Assembly: GCA_046346665.1 (NCBI GenBank)
Contig: JAXMHQ010000026.1
Span: 14,848-78,847 of the forward strand
From: JAXMHQ01 sp046346665
Lineage (GTDB): Bacteria; Verrucomicrobiota; Verrucomicrobiia; Limisphaerales; JAXMHQ01
Reading direction: 5' to 3'
DNA length: 64,000 nt
The translations under genes and the position numbers were made by a program. Of this stretch, positions 1 through 9,372 are shown piece after piece. Every line of letters starts with the position of its first letter. Position 1 is the first letter of the stretch. The notes under the pieces are model-generated. The model ran no database searches. It was not told where the DNA came from and saw only the letters and a list, made by a program, of their open reading frames with translations.

Positions 1-426
1 GGAATACCCTTTGCCGGACAGGAATTCGGCCGCGAACCGCGCGCTGCGTTCCACGTGCATCACGGTGTACTTGGCGCCGGTCCCGCTGGTGTCCGACCGT
101 TTCTTGAGATAGCCGGAGTCGTGAAAGAGAATCGCCAGCAGGCCGAGTTCGAACAATCGCGGGGTGAGCGGCGGCGAAACGCCTGCCCGGTGCCTGCCCA
201 GGAACAGCCGCGCCAGGCACAGCGTCCCCTGCAACGTGTGTTCCAAATCATGATAGGGCGCGTCCACCGCCTGGTAATCCCCATAACGCCCCGCAAAACA
301 TTCCACCGCCCAGTCAAACGCAAGGCTCACCACAGACCGGTCGCCCTCGGGAAAAAGGCAAAGATAAACCGACTGCACTTCCACCTCGACCGCGGTCGGA
401 TTGTTGGTGGCAACGGGCGGATACAT
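1..426 (-). CDS. HD-domain phosphohydrolase, 3' part outside window
   Basis: Reverse-strand gene whose N-terminal ~142 residues lie in the window; the C-terminus continues past position 1. The visible protein contains YHDLEHT and, about 40 residues later, LFHDSGYLKK, the paired His and His-Asp metal ligands of the HD superfamily of metal-dependent phosphohydrolases. This is the class of cyclic-nucleotide phosphodiesterases and related enzymes; the substrate cannot be told. The ATG at 426 was chosen; an in-frame GTG at 462 would add 12 residues. No signal peptide or membrane segment is seen in the visible part. It is divergent from the ABC exporter, with a paired palindromic repeat between the two. 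Confidence 0.7.
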   Translation of the reverse strand, partial: MYPPVATNNPTAVEVEVQSVYLCLFPEGDRSVVSLAFDWAVECFAGRYGDYQAVDAPYHDLEHTLQGTLCLARLFLGRHRAGVSPPLTPRLFELGLLAILFHDSGYLKKRSDTSGTGAKYTVMHVERSARFAAEFLSGKGYS

Positions 427-482
427 CTTCGCCCAGATTACCGGAAAATCGACGAATTGCACGTGTTTTGTGGCCGTCGCCC

Positions 483-557
483 CCCGTAGCCGCGATCGTG
501 AGATCGCGGAGTTGCTAAGAGGCAGTGAGTCCGCAATCTGACGATTGCGGCTACGGG
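483..557. repeat. Paired REP-like palindrome, copy 1 (GTAGCCGCGATCG family)
   Basis: Two inverted units of the GTAGCCGCGATCGTGAGATC type face each other (CCGTAGCC at 484, GGCTACGG ending at 556), and each is itself a short hairpin. The element fills most of the divergent gap between the HD gene and the ABC exporter. Related copies lie near 2483, 14592, 23182, 36003 and 50951. The arrangement resembles bacterial interspersed mosaic (REP/BIME) elements. Confidence 0.8.
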
Positions 558-633
558 AGATCGGAATCTTCACGCGCTGCTTTCCTATTGGCGAAATGGA
601 TTCTAAGATGGCCGAGGCACAGAACCAACAGAC

Positions 634-2454
634 ATGTCCTCGCATCATTCCACCGCGTCCCACACGGACCCGACCTTCCGCTCCAAGCCAAGGCCCACCG
701 GCGAGGTCGTCCGCCGCGTCAGCGTCTACCTGCGGCCCTATCCCTGGATGGTTCTCGGGACCATCGCTTGCGCCGTGCTCTCGCTCGGCTGCGGATTTCT
801 CTACCCGGCCCTGACCGGCGTGATCATCGGCCAGGTTATTCGGCAGGAGCGGGGGGACCTCCTGCTCCCCGCCGCGCTCGGCCTCATCGCGGCATTCCTC
901 TTGCGCGAAATGTTCAACGCCATCCGCATCCGCATCAACAACAGGCTGGAACAAAACGTCATCTACGACATGCGCCGCCAGGTGTATGCGCGCCTGCAGC
1001 GGCTCCCGGTCCCGTGGTTCGACCAGCGGGCGACGGGCGATCTCATGACGCGCATCATTGAGGACGTGAACAACGTGGAGCGCCTGCTGATCGACGGGGT
1101 GGAGCAGGGGACAGTGGCGTTGTTGAGCATCGCCGGAGCCCTGGTGTTCATGGCGCTGTCGAGCGGATCTCTCACGCTCGTGGCGCTGGTGCCGGCGCCG
1201 TTCCTCGCCGGCGGCGCGCTCTGGTACACCCTCACCGCGCATCACCGCTACCGCCGCCAGCGCGAAGCCTCCAGCGCCCTCAACGCGCTGCTCATGGACA
1301 ATCTCCAGGGCATCCGCCAGATCAAGGCCTTCGGCCGCCAGCCGCACGAAGACCAGCGCTTCGAAGCCCGGGCCAATGACCTCCGGGAAGGCACCCTCGT
1401 CGTCATGCGCGCCTGGGCCGTTTACGGCCCCGCAATGCAATTCATCGGCGCGCTCGGCATCGCCCTCGTCCTCTGGGTCGGCGGCGCTCAGGTGCTCCGG
1501 CACGAACTCCGGGTCGAACAACTCGTCGCGTTCATGCTCTACACCGGCATGTTTTTCTACGAGCCGATCGGGCGCCTGCACGGGTTGAACCAGATGTTGC
1601 AGTCGGCGCGGGCGGCCGCGGCGCGGGTGTTCGACATCCTCGACGCCCCCGCCGAGCGGGCCGGACGCGAGGCGCGGTTCACCGGCCCGGTGCGCGGCGA
1701 TGTCGTCTACGAGGATGTCGGTTTCACCTACAACGAGGACCGAGTGGTGTTGCGCAACATCCGGCTGCACGCGCATCCGGGCGAGATGGTGGCGCTCGTC
1801 GGACCTACCGGCGCCGGAAAATCCACGCTCGTCAACCTGCTGCCCGCGTTTTACGAGGCGACCTCGGGACGGATTCTGATCGACGGCCAGGATATCCGTG
1901 AAATCTCACTGGAGAACCTGCGCAGCCAGATCGGCGTGGTCAGCCAGGAGGCTTTCCTCTTCAACGGCACCCTGCGGGAGAACATCCTCTACGGCCGGCT
2001 CGACGCGACGGAATCCGAGCTCGTCGAGGCGTCGCGCGCGGCGAACTGCCATGAATTCATTTCGCGCCTGCCGCTGGGATACGATTCGCGCGTCGGGGAG
2101 CGCGGCGTGAAGCTCAGCGTCGGCGAAAAGCAGCGGGTCAGCATTGCGCGAGCGCTGTTGAAAAATGCCCCGATCCTGGTGCTCGACGAGGCCACGGCGA
2201 GCGTGGACACCGCCACCGAGCGTCTGATCCAGGAGGCCCTCGAACGACTCATGGCGAACCGCACCAGCTTCGTGATCGCGCACCGCCTCAGCACGATTCG
2301 AAACGCGCACCAGATCCTGGTGCTGCGCCAGGGTTCCATCGTCGAGCGAGGCACCCACGATGAATTAATGGCGGGCGACGGCTTGTACGCGCGGCTGGCG
2401 CGGATCCAGGGGACCCGGCTGATCGAGGAAAGTTTCGAGAAACTCGCGGAATGA
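634..2454 (+). CDS. ABC exporter, fused permease and ATPase (MsbA/MdlB-like)
   Basis: A 606-residue half-transporter of type-I exporter layout: a six-helix transmembrane domain at about residues 30-320, then a nucleotide-binding domain. Walker A is GPTGAGKST at about 390, the signature is LSVGEKQR at about 494 (the LSGGQ position, in the SVGEK variant), Walker B is ILVLDEATAS at about 515 and the H-loop is IAHRLSTI at about 550. It should work as a homodimer in the inner membrane exporting a lipid or small amphipathic molecule. The substrate is not inferable; MsbA, lipid-flippase and drug-exporter roles are all possible. The gene stands alone between two repeats. Confidence 0.9.
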   Translation: MSSHHSTASHTDPTFRSKPRPTGEVVRRVSVYLRPYPWMVLGTIACAVLSLGCGFLYPALTGVIIGQVIRQERGDLLLPAALGLIAAFLLREMFNAIRIRINNRLEQNVIYDMRRQVYARLQRLPVPWFDQRATGDLMTRIIEDVNNVERLLIDGVEQGTVALLSIAGALVFMALSSGSLTLVALVPAPFLAGGALWYTLTAHHRYRRQREASSALNALLMDNLQGIRQIKAFGRQPHEDQRFEARANDLREGTLVVMRAWAVYGPAMQFIGALGIALVLWVGGAQVLRHELRVEQLVAFMLYTGMFFYEPIGRLHGLNQMLQSARAAAARVFDILDAPAERAGREARFTGPVRGDVVYEDVGFTYNEDRVVLRNIRLHAHPGEMVALVGPTGAGKSTLVNLLPAFYEATSGRILIDGQDIREISLENLRSQIGVVSQEAFLFNGTLRENILYGRLDATESELVEASRAANCHEFISRLPLGYDSRVGERGVKLSVGEKQRVSIARALLKNAPILVLDEATASVDTATERLIQEALERLMANRTSFVIAHRLSTIRNAHQILVLRQGSIVERGTHDELMAGDGLYARLARIQGTRLIEESFEKLAE

Positions 2455-2482
2455 TTTTCAGCGCGCGGTTGCCCGCTTCCTA

Positions 2483-2504
2483 ACCGCAATCGTGAGATTG
2501 CGGC
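2483..2504. repeat. Single REP-like unit, copy 2
   Basis: ACCGCAATCGTGAGATTGCGG is one hairpin unit of the family seen at 483-557. It sits 28 bases after the ABC exporter stop, between convergent genes, where it could also act as an intrinsic hairpin. No T-tract follows. Confidence 0.65.
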
Positions 2505-2531
2505 TCCTCGGCGATGATACTCCGCGGCTCT

Positions 2532-3947
2532 TTACTGCAGTCGCTGCGGCATCTGGTTGACCTGCGACGCGAGCTGGGAGAGGACTTCACCGGGGTGCTG
2601 CGGCCGGACATCGTCGCCGAACTGGAAGGTCGCCATGGCGTCAAATTTGTTGATCAGCATGCAATAGGTGCTGTTCGCCATGACGCCCAGCAGTTCGCCC
2701 GTTTTGTTGAACACCAGGTCGCCCCGCGACGGATTGAATTTGCCGAACAACCCTTTCAACAGGTTCCGGTCGAGCTTCACATAATCAGGCGTGGCCAGGT
2801 CGATCTCGAACCGGCATTCGCCGTAATATCCCTCCTGCGCCCCGATCAGGAACGCCTCCTGGAACTTGAATGGATCGTGCGCGACGGGATAGATCTTTCC
2901 ACCGAGCCGCCGTGCGTCCTCGGGGCTCACGGGGATGAGCACCAAGCGCGGATCGGGCCAGTAAAACGACAAGGACCGGATGGGCAGGGTGGTTTCGTTG
3001 CGGCTCAGGACTCCGCTCATGGCGGCCCAGTCGGTGCCCGGGCTGCCGAACGTGAGCGGCGTGTCCTGGACATGGCACAGCGCGAAAATGTTGGTGCCGT
3101 CGCCGACCAGGATGGTCTGGGCCTGCTTGCCGTTCGACGCGTCCGCGAACCGGCCGGATTTCACGGCGCTGATGCGGGCCTGGACGCGGTTGGTGATGAA
3201 TTGGCTGAATACCAGGTTGGGCGTCAGCGCGGTGTTGGCCCGGATTTCCTGTTCGAGCTGGCCGGACTTGGTGGCGAGCGCCTTGACGCCTTCGGCGAGT
3301 TTCGCCTTCTCCTCGCGCTCGGTCTTGACCTCTTCGGTCATGCGATTGACCTGTTCCGCGGCGTGGCGTTTTTCGACTTCGGCGATCTGGAGCTGGCCCG
3401 CGAGCTGTTGTTTCTCGGAGAGCACCGCCTGGTTGCTGCTGGCGAGCTGCGCGAGCTGCCGCTGGAGCGCCTCGGATTCGTCGGATTTCTTCTTCAACTC
3501 GGCTTCCAGCGCGGAGAGTTTTTCGTTGGACAACAGCGTGGCGCTGGCGCTGTTCTGAAGCTGGCGGTTGAGCGACTGAAGGTTGGTCTGGGCCTGCGCG
3601 TATTGTTCCTGGAGCGCAGACTGGTCCTGCAAGAGTTTTTGCGCCTGCCGATCCCGGGCGGCGAGTTCCTCCTGCAGGTTGGTGAATTGCTGTTCGCGCT
3701 GAGTGACCGCCTCCCGGCTCCTTGCCAGTTGCGCGACGAGCTGCTCCTGCGCCTTACGCTCCTCGTCCAGCGCCAGCCGCATCGCCGTCGCCAGGTCGTT
3801 GTCCCGCCCGACCGGCTTGGCCGCCGCGTCGGGATCCTGCGGCCTCCGCGTGCCTTCGTCCGCCACCCGGTTGACCTCGAGCGTGGAGAAGGTCAGCAGG
3901 CTGACCAGCAGGAAATCGCAGATGACGATGAGGATGCTGCGGTTCAT
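2532..3947 (-). CDS. Membrane-anchored coiled-coil protein with C-terminal beta domain
   Basis: A 471-residue protein with an N-terminal hydrophobic anchor (about 5-22, MNRSILIVICDFLLVSLL), a charged Gln/Glu/Ala-rich coiled coil at about 52-235 and a C-terminal beta-rich domain at about 240-465. The last domain has a trypsin-fold feel: ALCHVQDTP at about 289 and SRGDLVFNKTGELLGV at about 407, resembling the SGGPLFN..GEVVGI strand pair of chymotrypsin-like proteases, but with Arg where the nucleophilic Ser is expected. That reading is inference. Its start overlaps the stop of the upstream membrane gene by 4 bases, so the two are translationally coupled. The single anchor plus periplasmic coil beside a multi-pass partner recalls TolR/MotB-type pairs. 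No assigned function. Confidence 0.75.
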   Translation of the reverse strand: MNRSILIVICDFLLVSLLTFSTLEVNRVADEGTRRPQDPDAAAKPVGRDNDLATAMRLALDEERKAQEQLVAQLARSREAVTQREQQFTNLQEELAARDRQAQKLLQDQSALQEQYAQAQTNLQSLNRQLQNSASATLLSNEKLSALEAELKKKSDESEALQRQLAQLASSNQAVLSEKQQLAGQLQIAEVEKRHAAEQVNRMTEEVKTEREEKAKLAEGVKALATKSGQLEQEIRANTALTPNLVFSQFITNRVQARISAVKSGRFADASNGKQAQTILVGDGTNIFALCHVQDTPLTFGSPGTDWAAMSGVLSRNETTLPIRSLSFYWPDPRLVLIPVSPEDARRLGGKIYPVAHDPFKFQEAFLIGAQEGYYGECRFEIDLATPDYVKLDRNLLKGLFGKFNPSRGDLVFNKTGELLGVMANSTYCMLINKFDAMATFQFGDDVRPQHPGEVLSQLASQVNQMPQRLQ

Positions 3948-5608
3948 AAATGAATCGCGATGGCTTGCGGCGCCGCAGGCGTCGACGACGCCGGCGAATC
4001 CTGCGGCGTGGACTCGGCTTCCAGCAGCAGCGTGCGCCGCGCGGGGCGGAGATGGAAGATCTTGAAGACGGACACAAAGATGATGCCGAACGACGTCGAG
4101 GAGTAGGCAGCCATCAGGCTGAACTTGATGACGCCCATCGACACGAGGATCAGCGAGATGATGGTGCCCACGAAGCCGAGATACAACCCGGCGTCGAAGA
4201 GGTGGTCCTCGTTTTCCAGCAGCTTGAGCTTGGTCCGGGCCGGGACCCGCTGGCGGCGGATCTCGGCCAGCTTGAGCACGCAGGCGGTGTAGAGCAGCCC
4301 CTGAAGGACAAAAAACAGGAGCAGGGTCAACAGGATGGGTTCGTTCATAATGTGTGTTTGGGTTGGCGCGGGCCCGGCGGGCGCCGCACCGCCCGCCATG
4401 GGCAGGTGCAGCCGCAGCGGGATCTGGGCTCTCTGGTCGTCCTGGGCGAGAAACGGCTCGCTCACGAAAACCAAAGCCAGCAGGAAACCCAGCGCGAACA
4501 AAATCTCACGGGCGACATGAAATCCCTGGACCTGCAGCGGCCGCTCCAGCGCGGGCGTCTTCGGCCGCGCAAAATGAATCGCCGTCGCCAGCAGGAATCC
4601 GCCCGCCAAATACAAGAACCACTTGAACCCCAGCGCCAGCATCGGGGTTCGGAATGAAACCTCCAGCCCCAGGGGCGGCAGCGCCGACCGGCTCACCCGC
4701 TGGTTGCGACGCAGCAGCTCCTCAAGCCCGCCCGATCCCGCCGCCACGCCCTCGCCCAGTTCCACCATTCCCGTCTGGCTGAACGCGTCAAGGTAATGCG
4801 CCACCGCGGCGGGATTGCCGGATAACACCACGGCCGAAAACAACAGCGGCACCTGCCGGGCCGACACCCGCGCCGCCTGCGCCAGCGACCGCAACGTCGC
4901 AGGATCCTCGACGCGCGCCACAAAAAGATTCAACTGCGACCCGTTCATCCGCTGGCCCAGCGATAAAAAGTCCATCAACAGCTCCTCCAACGGCACGGTG
5001 TCGGAGCCGCTGTTGGCGGATGCCGCCGCGGCGGCGATCCGGTTGCTGAGGTTCGCTGTGAGAAAACCGCCGTCGAGCAGCAACCCGGTCATCGCCAGCG
5101 TGGCTTCCAGCGCCTGGCCCGAAGCCGATCGCGCCGGGGGAAAGACCTGGGTGTTGGTCGCGTTGCGGAACCGGAGCAGTTCGGCAACGGCGGGGCTGGG
5201 CGAGGATTCCAGGAGCTTCAGCGTGCGCTCCCGGCTGGCGCGTTGAATCATGAAATCGGATACCGGCTGAAGACTCACGCGATCCTCGGCGGCGGGCGTC
5301 GCGGCGCCCGGAGCGGCGTAACCGGCTTTTCGGCTCGTGTCGGGATGATCCGCGGCGATCGTGGCGTCGAGCCGCTGCCAGCCCGGGATCTGCCGTTCTT
5401 CGGCCACCTGGAGCACGAAGACCGCACCGTCGGTGTTCCGGTCCCGCTCCAGTTCAAGCCCGCGGTCGGCGAGGCTGGGCGTGCCGCGGCCGGCAAACTG
5501 CAAAACACTGGCGTCCACGGCCCGCAGGTGCGCCGGCACCAGCAGACCGCAAAGGACCATCCCCAGACCGAGGACGATGCAAATGAGAAGCCCAAGCCAC
5601 CGATTCAT
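3944..5608 (-). CDS. Multi-pass membrane protein, partner of the coiled-coil protein
   Basis: About 554 residues from the ATG at 5608 (MNRWLGLLICIVLGL); an ATG at 5632 would add eight. A signal or anchor helix is followed by a soluble extracytoplasmic part of about 300 residues and then about five hydrophobic segments. The last two (LGFVGTIISLILVSMGVIK and a Ser-rich helix) vaguely recall the MotA/TolQ/ExbB fold. The stop overlaps the start of the downstream coiled-coil gene (ATGA), so the two are an operon. I recognise no family with confidence. The TolQ-like reading depends on topology and the partner and is inference. It could instead be a lineage-specific envelope assembly protein. Confidence 0.7.
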   Translation of the reverse strand: MNRWLGLLICIVLGLGMVLCGLLVPAHLRAVDASVLQFAGRGTPSLADRGLELERDRNTDGAVFVLQVAEERQIPGWQRLDATIAADHPDTSRKAGYAAPGAATPAAEDRVSLQPVSDFMIQRASRERTLKLLESSPSPAVAELLRFRNATNTQVFPPARSASGQALEATLAMTGLLLDGGFLTANLSNRIAAAAASANSGSDTVPLEELLMDFLSLGQRMNGSQLNLFVARVEDPATLRSLAQAARVSARQVPLLFSAVVLSGNPAAVAHYLDAFSQTGMVELGEGVAAGSGGLEELLRRNQRVSRSALPPLGLEVSFRTPMLALGFKWFLYLAGGFLLATAIHFARPKTPALERPLQVQGFHVAREILFALGFLLALVFVSEPFLAQDDQRAQIPLRLHLPMAGGAAPAGPAPTQTHIMNEPILLTLLLFFVLQGLLYTACVLKLAEIRRQRVPARTKLKLLENEDHLFDAGLYLGFVGTIISLILVSMGVIKFSLMAAYSSTSFGIIFVSVFKIFHLRPARRTLLLEAESTPQDSPASSTPAAPQAIAIHL

Positions 5609-5816
5609 CGCGCGTTTCCCAGCAATTTGCATACCCCCACGGACCCGCACTCCGGCGGACGCATGCGCCAATCCACTTATTAGAAACCATTTGTGCCTTG
5701 TCAAGGCAACTCGGGAAAACCTTGCCCGGCCCCGGCCGTCCCGCCACCGCGCCGCCCACGGGGCAGAAAACACCAAATGACTTGCGAAACCTGCCGCGAA
5801 ACAGGATGCTCACCCC

Positions 5817-6209
<393 letters not shown>

Positions 6210-6283
6210 TTCCAGGATACCGTTTCATCCGCTAAATCCGGCTTAACCCGCCCCCCGGGCCGTCGATGATTGTAGGATCAGGC

Positions 6284-7360
6284 ATGAACACGGTCACCGA
6301 CCCCAGTGCCCGCGACGAAACGCGCGAGAAAGCCCGCGTTACACTCGCCCGGATCCACGCCGGACTCGAGTCGCGCGTGGTCCCCATGGTCGGCCAGGTC
6401 GTCCGAATCATCCGCGACATCAGCGGCAAGGCCGATCGCATGTCTGTCAACGACCTCGCGGAATCCATCAACAGCGAGCCCACCACCATGGGCCGCATCG
6501 TGTCCATGGCGGGCTCGGTCGGATTCAACTCCCACGGCGCCGAGATCAAATCCATCCACCACGCGATCAGCCTGATCGGGTTCGACCGCGTGCGGTCCCT
6601 GGCAATTTCCATTTTGCTTTTCGAACACGCGCAGTCCGATCACACTGCCGCCGCGAACCGCGAGCTGGCGGGCGCGGCGTTTGTCGGCGGACTGGTGTCG
6701 TCCGAGATGGCGCGCCGTGTGATGATGGTCGATCCCGAGCTCGCGTTTATTTGCGGCGCACTGCGCGGCTACGGGCGGATGCTCGCGGCGACTTTCCTGC
6801 CCGCCGAATACGCGCGCTCGCTCAAATCGGCAAATCCGGAAAATCCCGACGCTTCCTTCAAGGCGGAGTTCGGACTCGCGCCGCTCGACCTGGCCCGGCA
6901 GCTCCTGGGCGGGATGCAAATGCCGAAGGCAATCACGGCCACGTTCGTGCGGCTCTCGCCGCCAACCCGCCGGCGCGCCGCGGGCAACGCGACCACCGGC
7001 CTGATTGCCGCGGCGGAAATGGGCCTGCGCACCGCGGAACTGCTCCAGACGCCGGGACTCACGATCGATGGATTTGAAGTGCGCATGGAGCATTTGAGCC
7101 GGGAGTACGACGCCCCGTTCCTGCTCACGCGGACCGGCGCGCGCGAGCTGCTCCAGCTCCTCGTGAATGTGCTGGAATGTTTCCGCTTCCGCGCCGGCTC
7201 CTATGTCGGCGCCGTCCAGCTCTTCCGCCGCATCGAACGCCTGATGTCCGAACACCCCCAGCCCGCCGCCGCCGAATTCCGTCCCGTGGTCCCCCCCGCC
7301 CCCGCCCCGCTCGCCCCGCCCCCGCCGCCCAAACCCGCCATCGGCGATTTCGACATCTGA
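6284..7360 (+). CDS. HDOD-domain protein
   Basis: About 358 residues. The central HDOD domain (about 20-240) belongs to the HD-related, catalytically inactive signalling family; PMVGQVVRII, SVNDLAESINSEPT and the AISLIGFDRVRSLA helix fit. The C-terminus from about 330 is a Pro/Ala-rich tail (PPAPAPLAPPPPPKP). The start at 6284 was chosen because AGGA lies six bases upstream; an ATG at 6266 adds six residues and lacks such a site. HDOD proteins usually act as output or scaffold modules in stress and motility signalling; the partner here is unknown. The gene stops six bases before the RAYT palindrome. Confidence 0.85.
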   Translation: MNTVTDPSARDETREKARVTLARIHAGLESRVVPMVGQVVRIIRDISGKADRMSVNDLAESINSEPTTMGRIVSMAGSVGFNSHGAEIKSIHHAISLIGFDRVRSLAISILLFEHAQSDHTAAANRELAGAAFVGGLVSSEMARRVMMVDPELAFICGALRGYGRMLAATFLPAEYARSLKSANPENPDASFKAEFGLAPLDLARQLLGGMQMPKAITATFVRLSPPTRRRAAGNATTGLIAAAEMGLRTAELLQTPGLTIDGFEVRMEHLSREYDAPFLLTRTGARELLQLLVNVLECFRFRAGSYVGAVQLFRRIERLMSEHPQPAAAEFRPVVPPAPAPLAPPPPPKPAIGDFDI

Positions 7361-7365
7361 ACGGA

Positions 7366-7420
7366 TTCACAATTATAGGACTGACCCCTTTGCCAAAGGG
7401 GTCAGTCCTATAATTGTGAA
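7366..7420. repeat. 55-nt perfect palindrome, left boundary of RAYT unit
   Basis: Two 27-base arms beginning TTCACAATTATAGGAC pair around a single C. The same element occurs at 8497-8551 and 60255-60309. As RNA it would form a very stable hairpin; as single-stranded DNA it is the kind of structure HUH transposases bind. Confidence 0.95.
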
Positions 7421-7475
7421 AAGTGCAGTTTTTCACTTTACCAGGAGTGGTAGGACCACCAATTTACTTGCCGGG

Positions 7476-8495
7476 ATGGCCAGGGCATTGAGAGTCGAAT
7501 ATCCGGGCGCCGTATATCACATCATGGCGCGGGGGGATCAGGGGCAGTCCATTTTTGCGGACGACTCTGACAGGAGGCGTCTGCTGGAGACGCTAGCGGA
7601 AGCCTGTGAGAAAACAGGCTGGCTCATACATGCCTATGTGCTGATGGGGAACCACTATCACCTGCTGGCGGAAACTCCCGAAGCCAACCTTGTTGTCGGT
7701 ATGAAATGGCTGCAAGGCACCTACACACAACGCTACAATTCCCGGCACGACATTTACGGGCATCTCTTCCAGGGACGCTACAAGGCGATCGTGGTCGATG
7801 GCAGGGATCCCCATTACTTCCAGGTGGTGAGCACGTATATCCATTTGAACCCCGCGCGAGCCGGGCTCGTCCAGATCGATGACCGGAGCCTGGGAACCTA
7901 TCCGTGGAGCAGTTATCCATTCTACCTTAGCCGATCCTGTCCGAAGTGGTTATGCAGGTCCAGGGTGATGGCCAGCCTTGGCCTGCGTGAAGAAGATCGC
8001 GACAGATATGAAGCGAACCTGCAAAGGCGGGTATTGGAACTCGGGATGGAACAGGGCCGCAGCGAACTGGAAGCCCAGTGGAAAGCCCTGCGTCGGGGCT
8101 GGTATTTTGGAGGCGAGGACTTCTATGAGAAGTTACAGCGTATGTTGCCGAAAGCGGTAAAGGGTGGACGTCGTGATTCCTACTCTGGCCCCGCGCGCCT
8201 GGCGCATGACACCGCTGCCGCGGAAGAATTACTGCTAAGGGGAATGCGTGTGCTCGGCATTTCATCCGCGGACCTTGCCCGAATGCCCGCGGGCGCCATC
8301 GAAAAGACGGCCCTGGCCTGGTGGTTGCGTGGGCGGACGGTTATACCTCTGCGCTGGGTTGCCAGCAGACTGGGAATGGGTCATTACACGCGCGTGAGCC
8401 AGGCGGTTGCCGGGATGAATCGCAATCCCGGCGGCCAACTGCGGCAATTGCGATCTGCTTTGCTTGGGATCCCCGACCTGGAGGTTACCAAATGA
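7476..8495 (+). CDS. REP-associated tyrosine transposase (RAYT, Y1_Tnp family)
   Basis: A 339-residue protein. The start is set by the family N-terminus MARALRVEYPGAVYHIMARG; a longer frame from 7416 would read into the palindrome. HUH motif: MGNHYHLL (His60, His62). The catalytic Tyr is probably Tyr121 in STYIHLNPARAG. GHLFQGRYKA at about 95 is also a family hallmark. The C-terminal half (about 190-339) is the variable part and includes a helix-turn-helix-like stretch (WVASRLGMGHYTRV). It would nick single-stranded DNA at the flanking palindromes. The frame is intact, so the protein may be active. Confidence 0.93.
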   Translation: MARALRVEYPGAVYHIMARGDQGQSIFADDSDRRRLLETLAEACEKTGWLIHAYVLMGNHYHLLAETPEANLVVGMKWLQGTYTQRYNSRHDIYGHLFQGRYKAIVVDGRDPHYFQVVSTYIHLNPARAGLVQIDDRSLGTYPWSSYPFYLSRSCPKWLCRSRVMASLGLREEDRDRYEANLQRRVLELGMEQGRSELEAQWKALRRGWYFGGEDFYEKLQRMLPKAVKGGRRDSYSGPARLAHDTAAAEELLLRGMRVLGISSADLARMPAGAIEKTALAWWLRGRTVIPLRWVASRLGMGHYTRVSQAVAGMNRNPGGQLRQLRSALLGIPDLEVTK

Positions 8496-8496
8496 A

Positions 8497-8551
8497 TTCA
8501 CAATTATAGGACTGACCCCTTTGCGAAAGGGGTCAGTCCTATAATTGTGAA
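8497..8551. repeat. 55-nt palindrome, right boundary of RAYT unit
   Basis: Same sequence as the left palindrome, with the centre GCG instead of GCC, leaving 26 paired bases per arm. The pairing can be extended by AATT on both sides (8495-8553), so the transposase stop TGA touches the repeat. Confidence 0.95.
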
Positions 8552-8619
8552 TTGCGGGTGCGCGGGCGGGGTGCTTTCGGTCTTCACCTTGGTCCGGGCG
8601 GGGGGCATACTTCACGCGG

Positions 8620-9372
8620 ATGACTTCGCAGCCTGAGTTCCGCGAATTGCCGGGCGAGCTGCCGCGCACGGTGCTGGTGGCGTGCAGGGTTTTTGAAGGG
8701 GAAATTGCGCTGCACGCGAGAGGCGCTTCGCACATCGTTGAGACCCGGTTTCTGGAGATGGGATTGCACGATCGACCGCGGGAATTGCGGGGGTCGATCC
8801 AGGCCATCCTGGAGGAATTGGACGGCCGGGATGATTTGGAGGCGGTGGCCCTGGCTTACGGGCTGTGCGGAAACGGCACAGCGGGGCTGGGCTTGTCGCG
8901 CCACCGGCTGATCCTGCCGCGCGCGCACGATTGCATCGCGCTGTTCATGGGCAGCGCAGCCGCCGCGGCGCGTCACGGCGACTCCCACCCCGCCTGCCAT
9001 TACTACACTCCGGGGTGGAATCGAGGGCGGCGGGTTCCGGGACCGGACCGGCTTGAGTCGCTGGAGCGGGAGCTTCGGTTTCGGTTCGACGCCGACCAGG
9101 TGGGGTATCTTCTCGAAGTCGAGCGTGCGCAGTGGACGGTGCGTGACACGGCGGTGTTCATCGATCTCGGCACGCCCGATGCCGGGTCGGAAGCGGCATA
9201 TGCCCGGCGCTGCGCCGAATGGCTGGGGTGGAAATTCGACTGGATTCGCGGCGATCCCCGCTGGCTGAAGGATTTGATCTGGGGCCGATGGGACGAGGCG
9301 CGATTCCGCGTGATCCCCGCCGGCGCGGGTGGTCCGCGCGATCCCGATCCGGCCGCCTTTTCGCCACCGTGA
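8620..9372 (+). CDS. DUF1638 family protein
   Basis: A 250-residue soluble protein. The hallmark of DUF1638 is visible: LAYGLCGNGTAGL (about 83-95) followed by LPRAHDCIALFMGS, with conserved Cys and His residues that could bind a metal or corrinoid. In several bacteria and archaea this family travels with corrinoid methyltransferases and their reactivating ATPases; its biochemical role is not established. Its stop overlaps the GTG start of the next gene (GTGA at 9369-9372), so it is coupled to the RACo-like protein. Confidence 0.85.
   Translation: MTSQPEFRELPGELPRTVLVACRVFEGEIALHARGASHIVETRFLEMGLHDRPRELRGSIQAILEELDGRDDLEAVALAYGLCGNGTAGLGLSRHRLILPRAHDCIALFMGSAAAAARHGDSHPACHYYTPGWNRGRRVPGPDRLESLERELRFRFDADQVGYLLEVERAQWTVRDTAVFIDLGTPDAGSEAAYARRCAEWLGWKFDWIRGDPRWLKDLIWGRWDEARFRVIPAGAGGPRDPDPAAFSPP

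Larger units (their letters stand above)
7366..8551 (+). mobile_element. RAYT-type unit bounded by palindromes
   Basis: A transposase gene of the REP-associated tyrosine transposase family is enclosed by two almost identical 55-nt palindromes (26-base arms shared, differing only at the centre: GCC against GCG). RAYTs are HUH nucleases thought to mobilise or maintain REP palindromes. The unit is inserted between the HDOD gene and the DUF1638 gene. Both ends are the same palindrome rather than the distinct subterminal hairpins of IS200/IS605. Confidence 0.8.
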
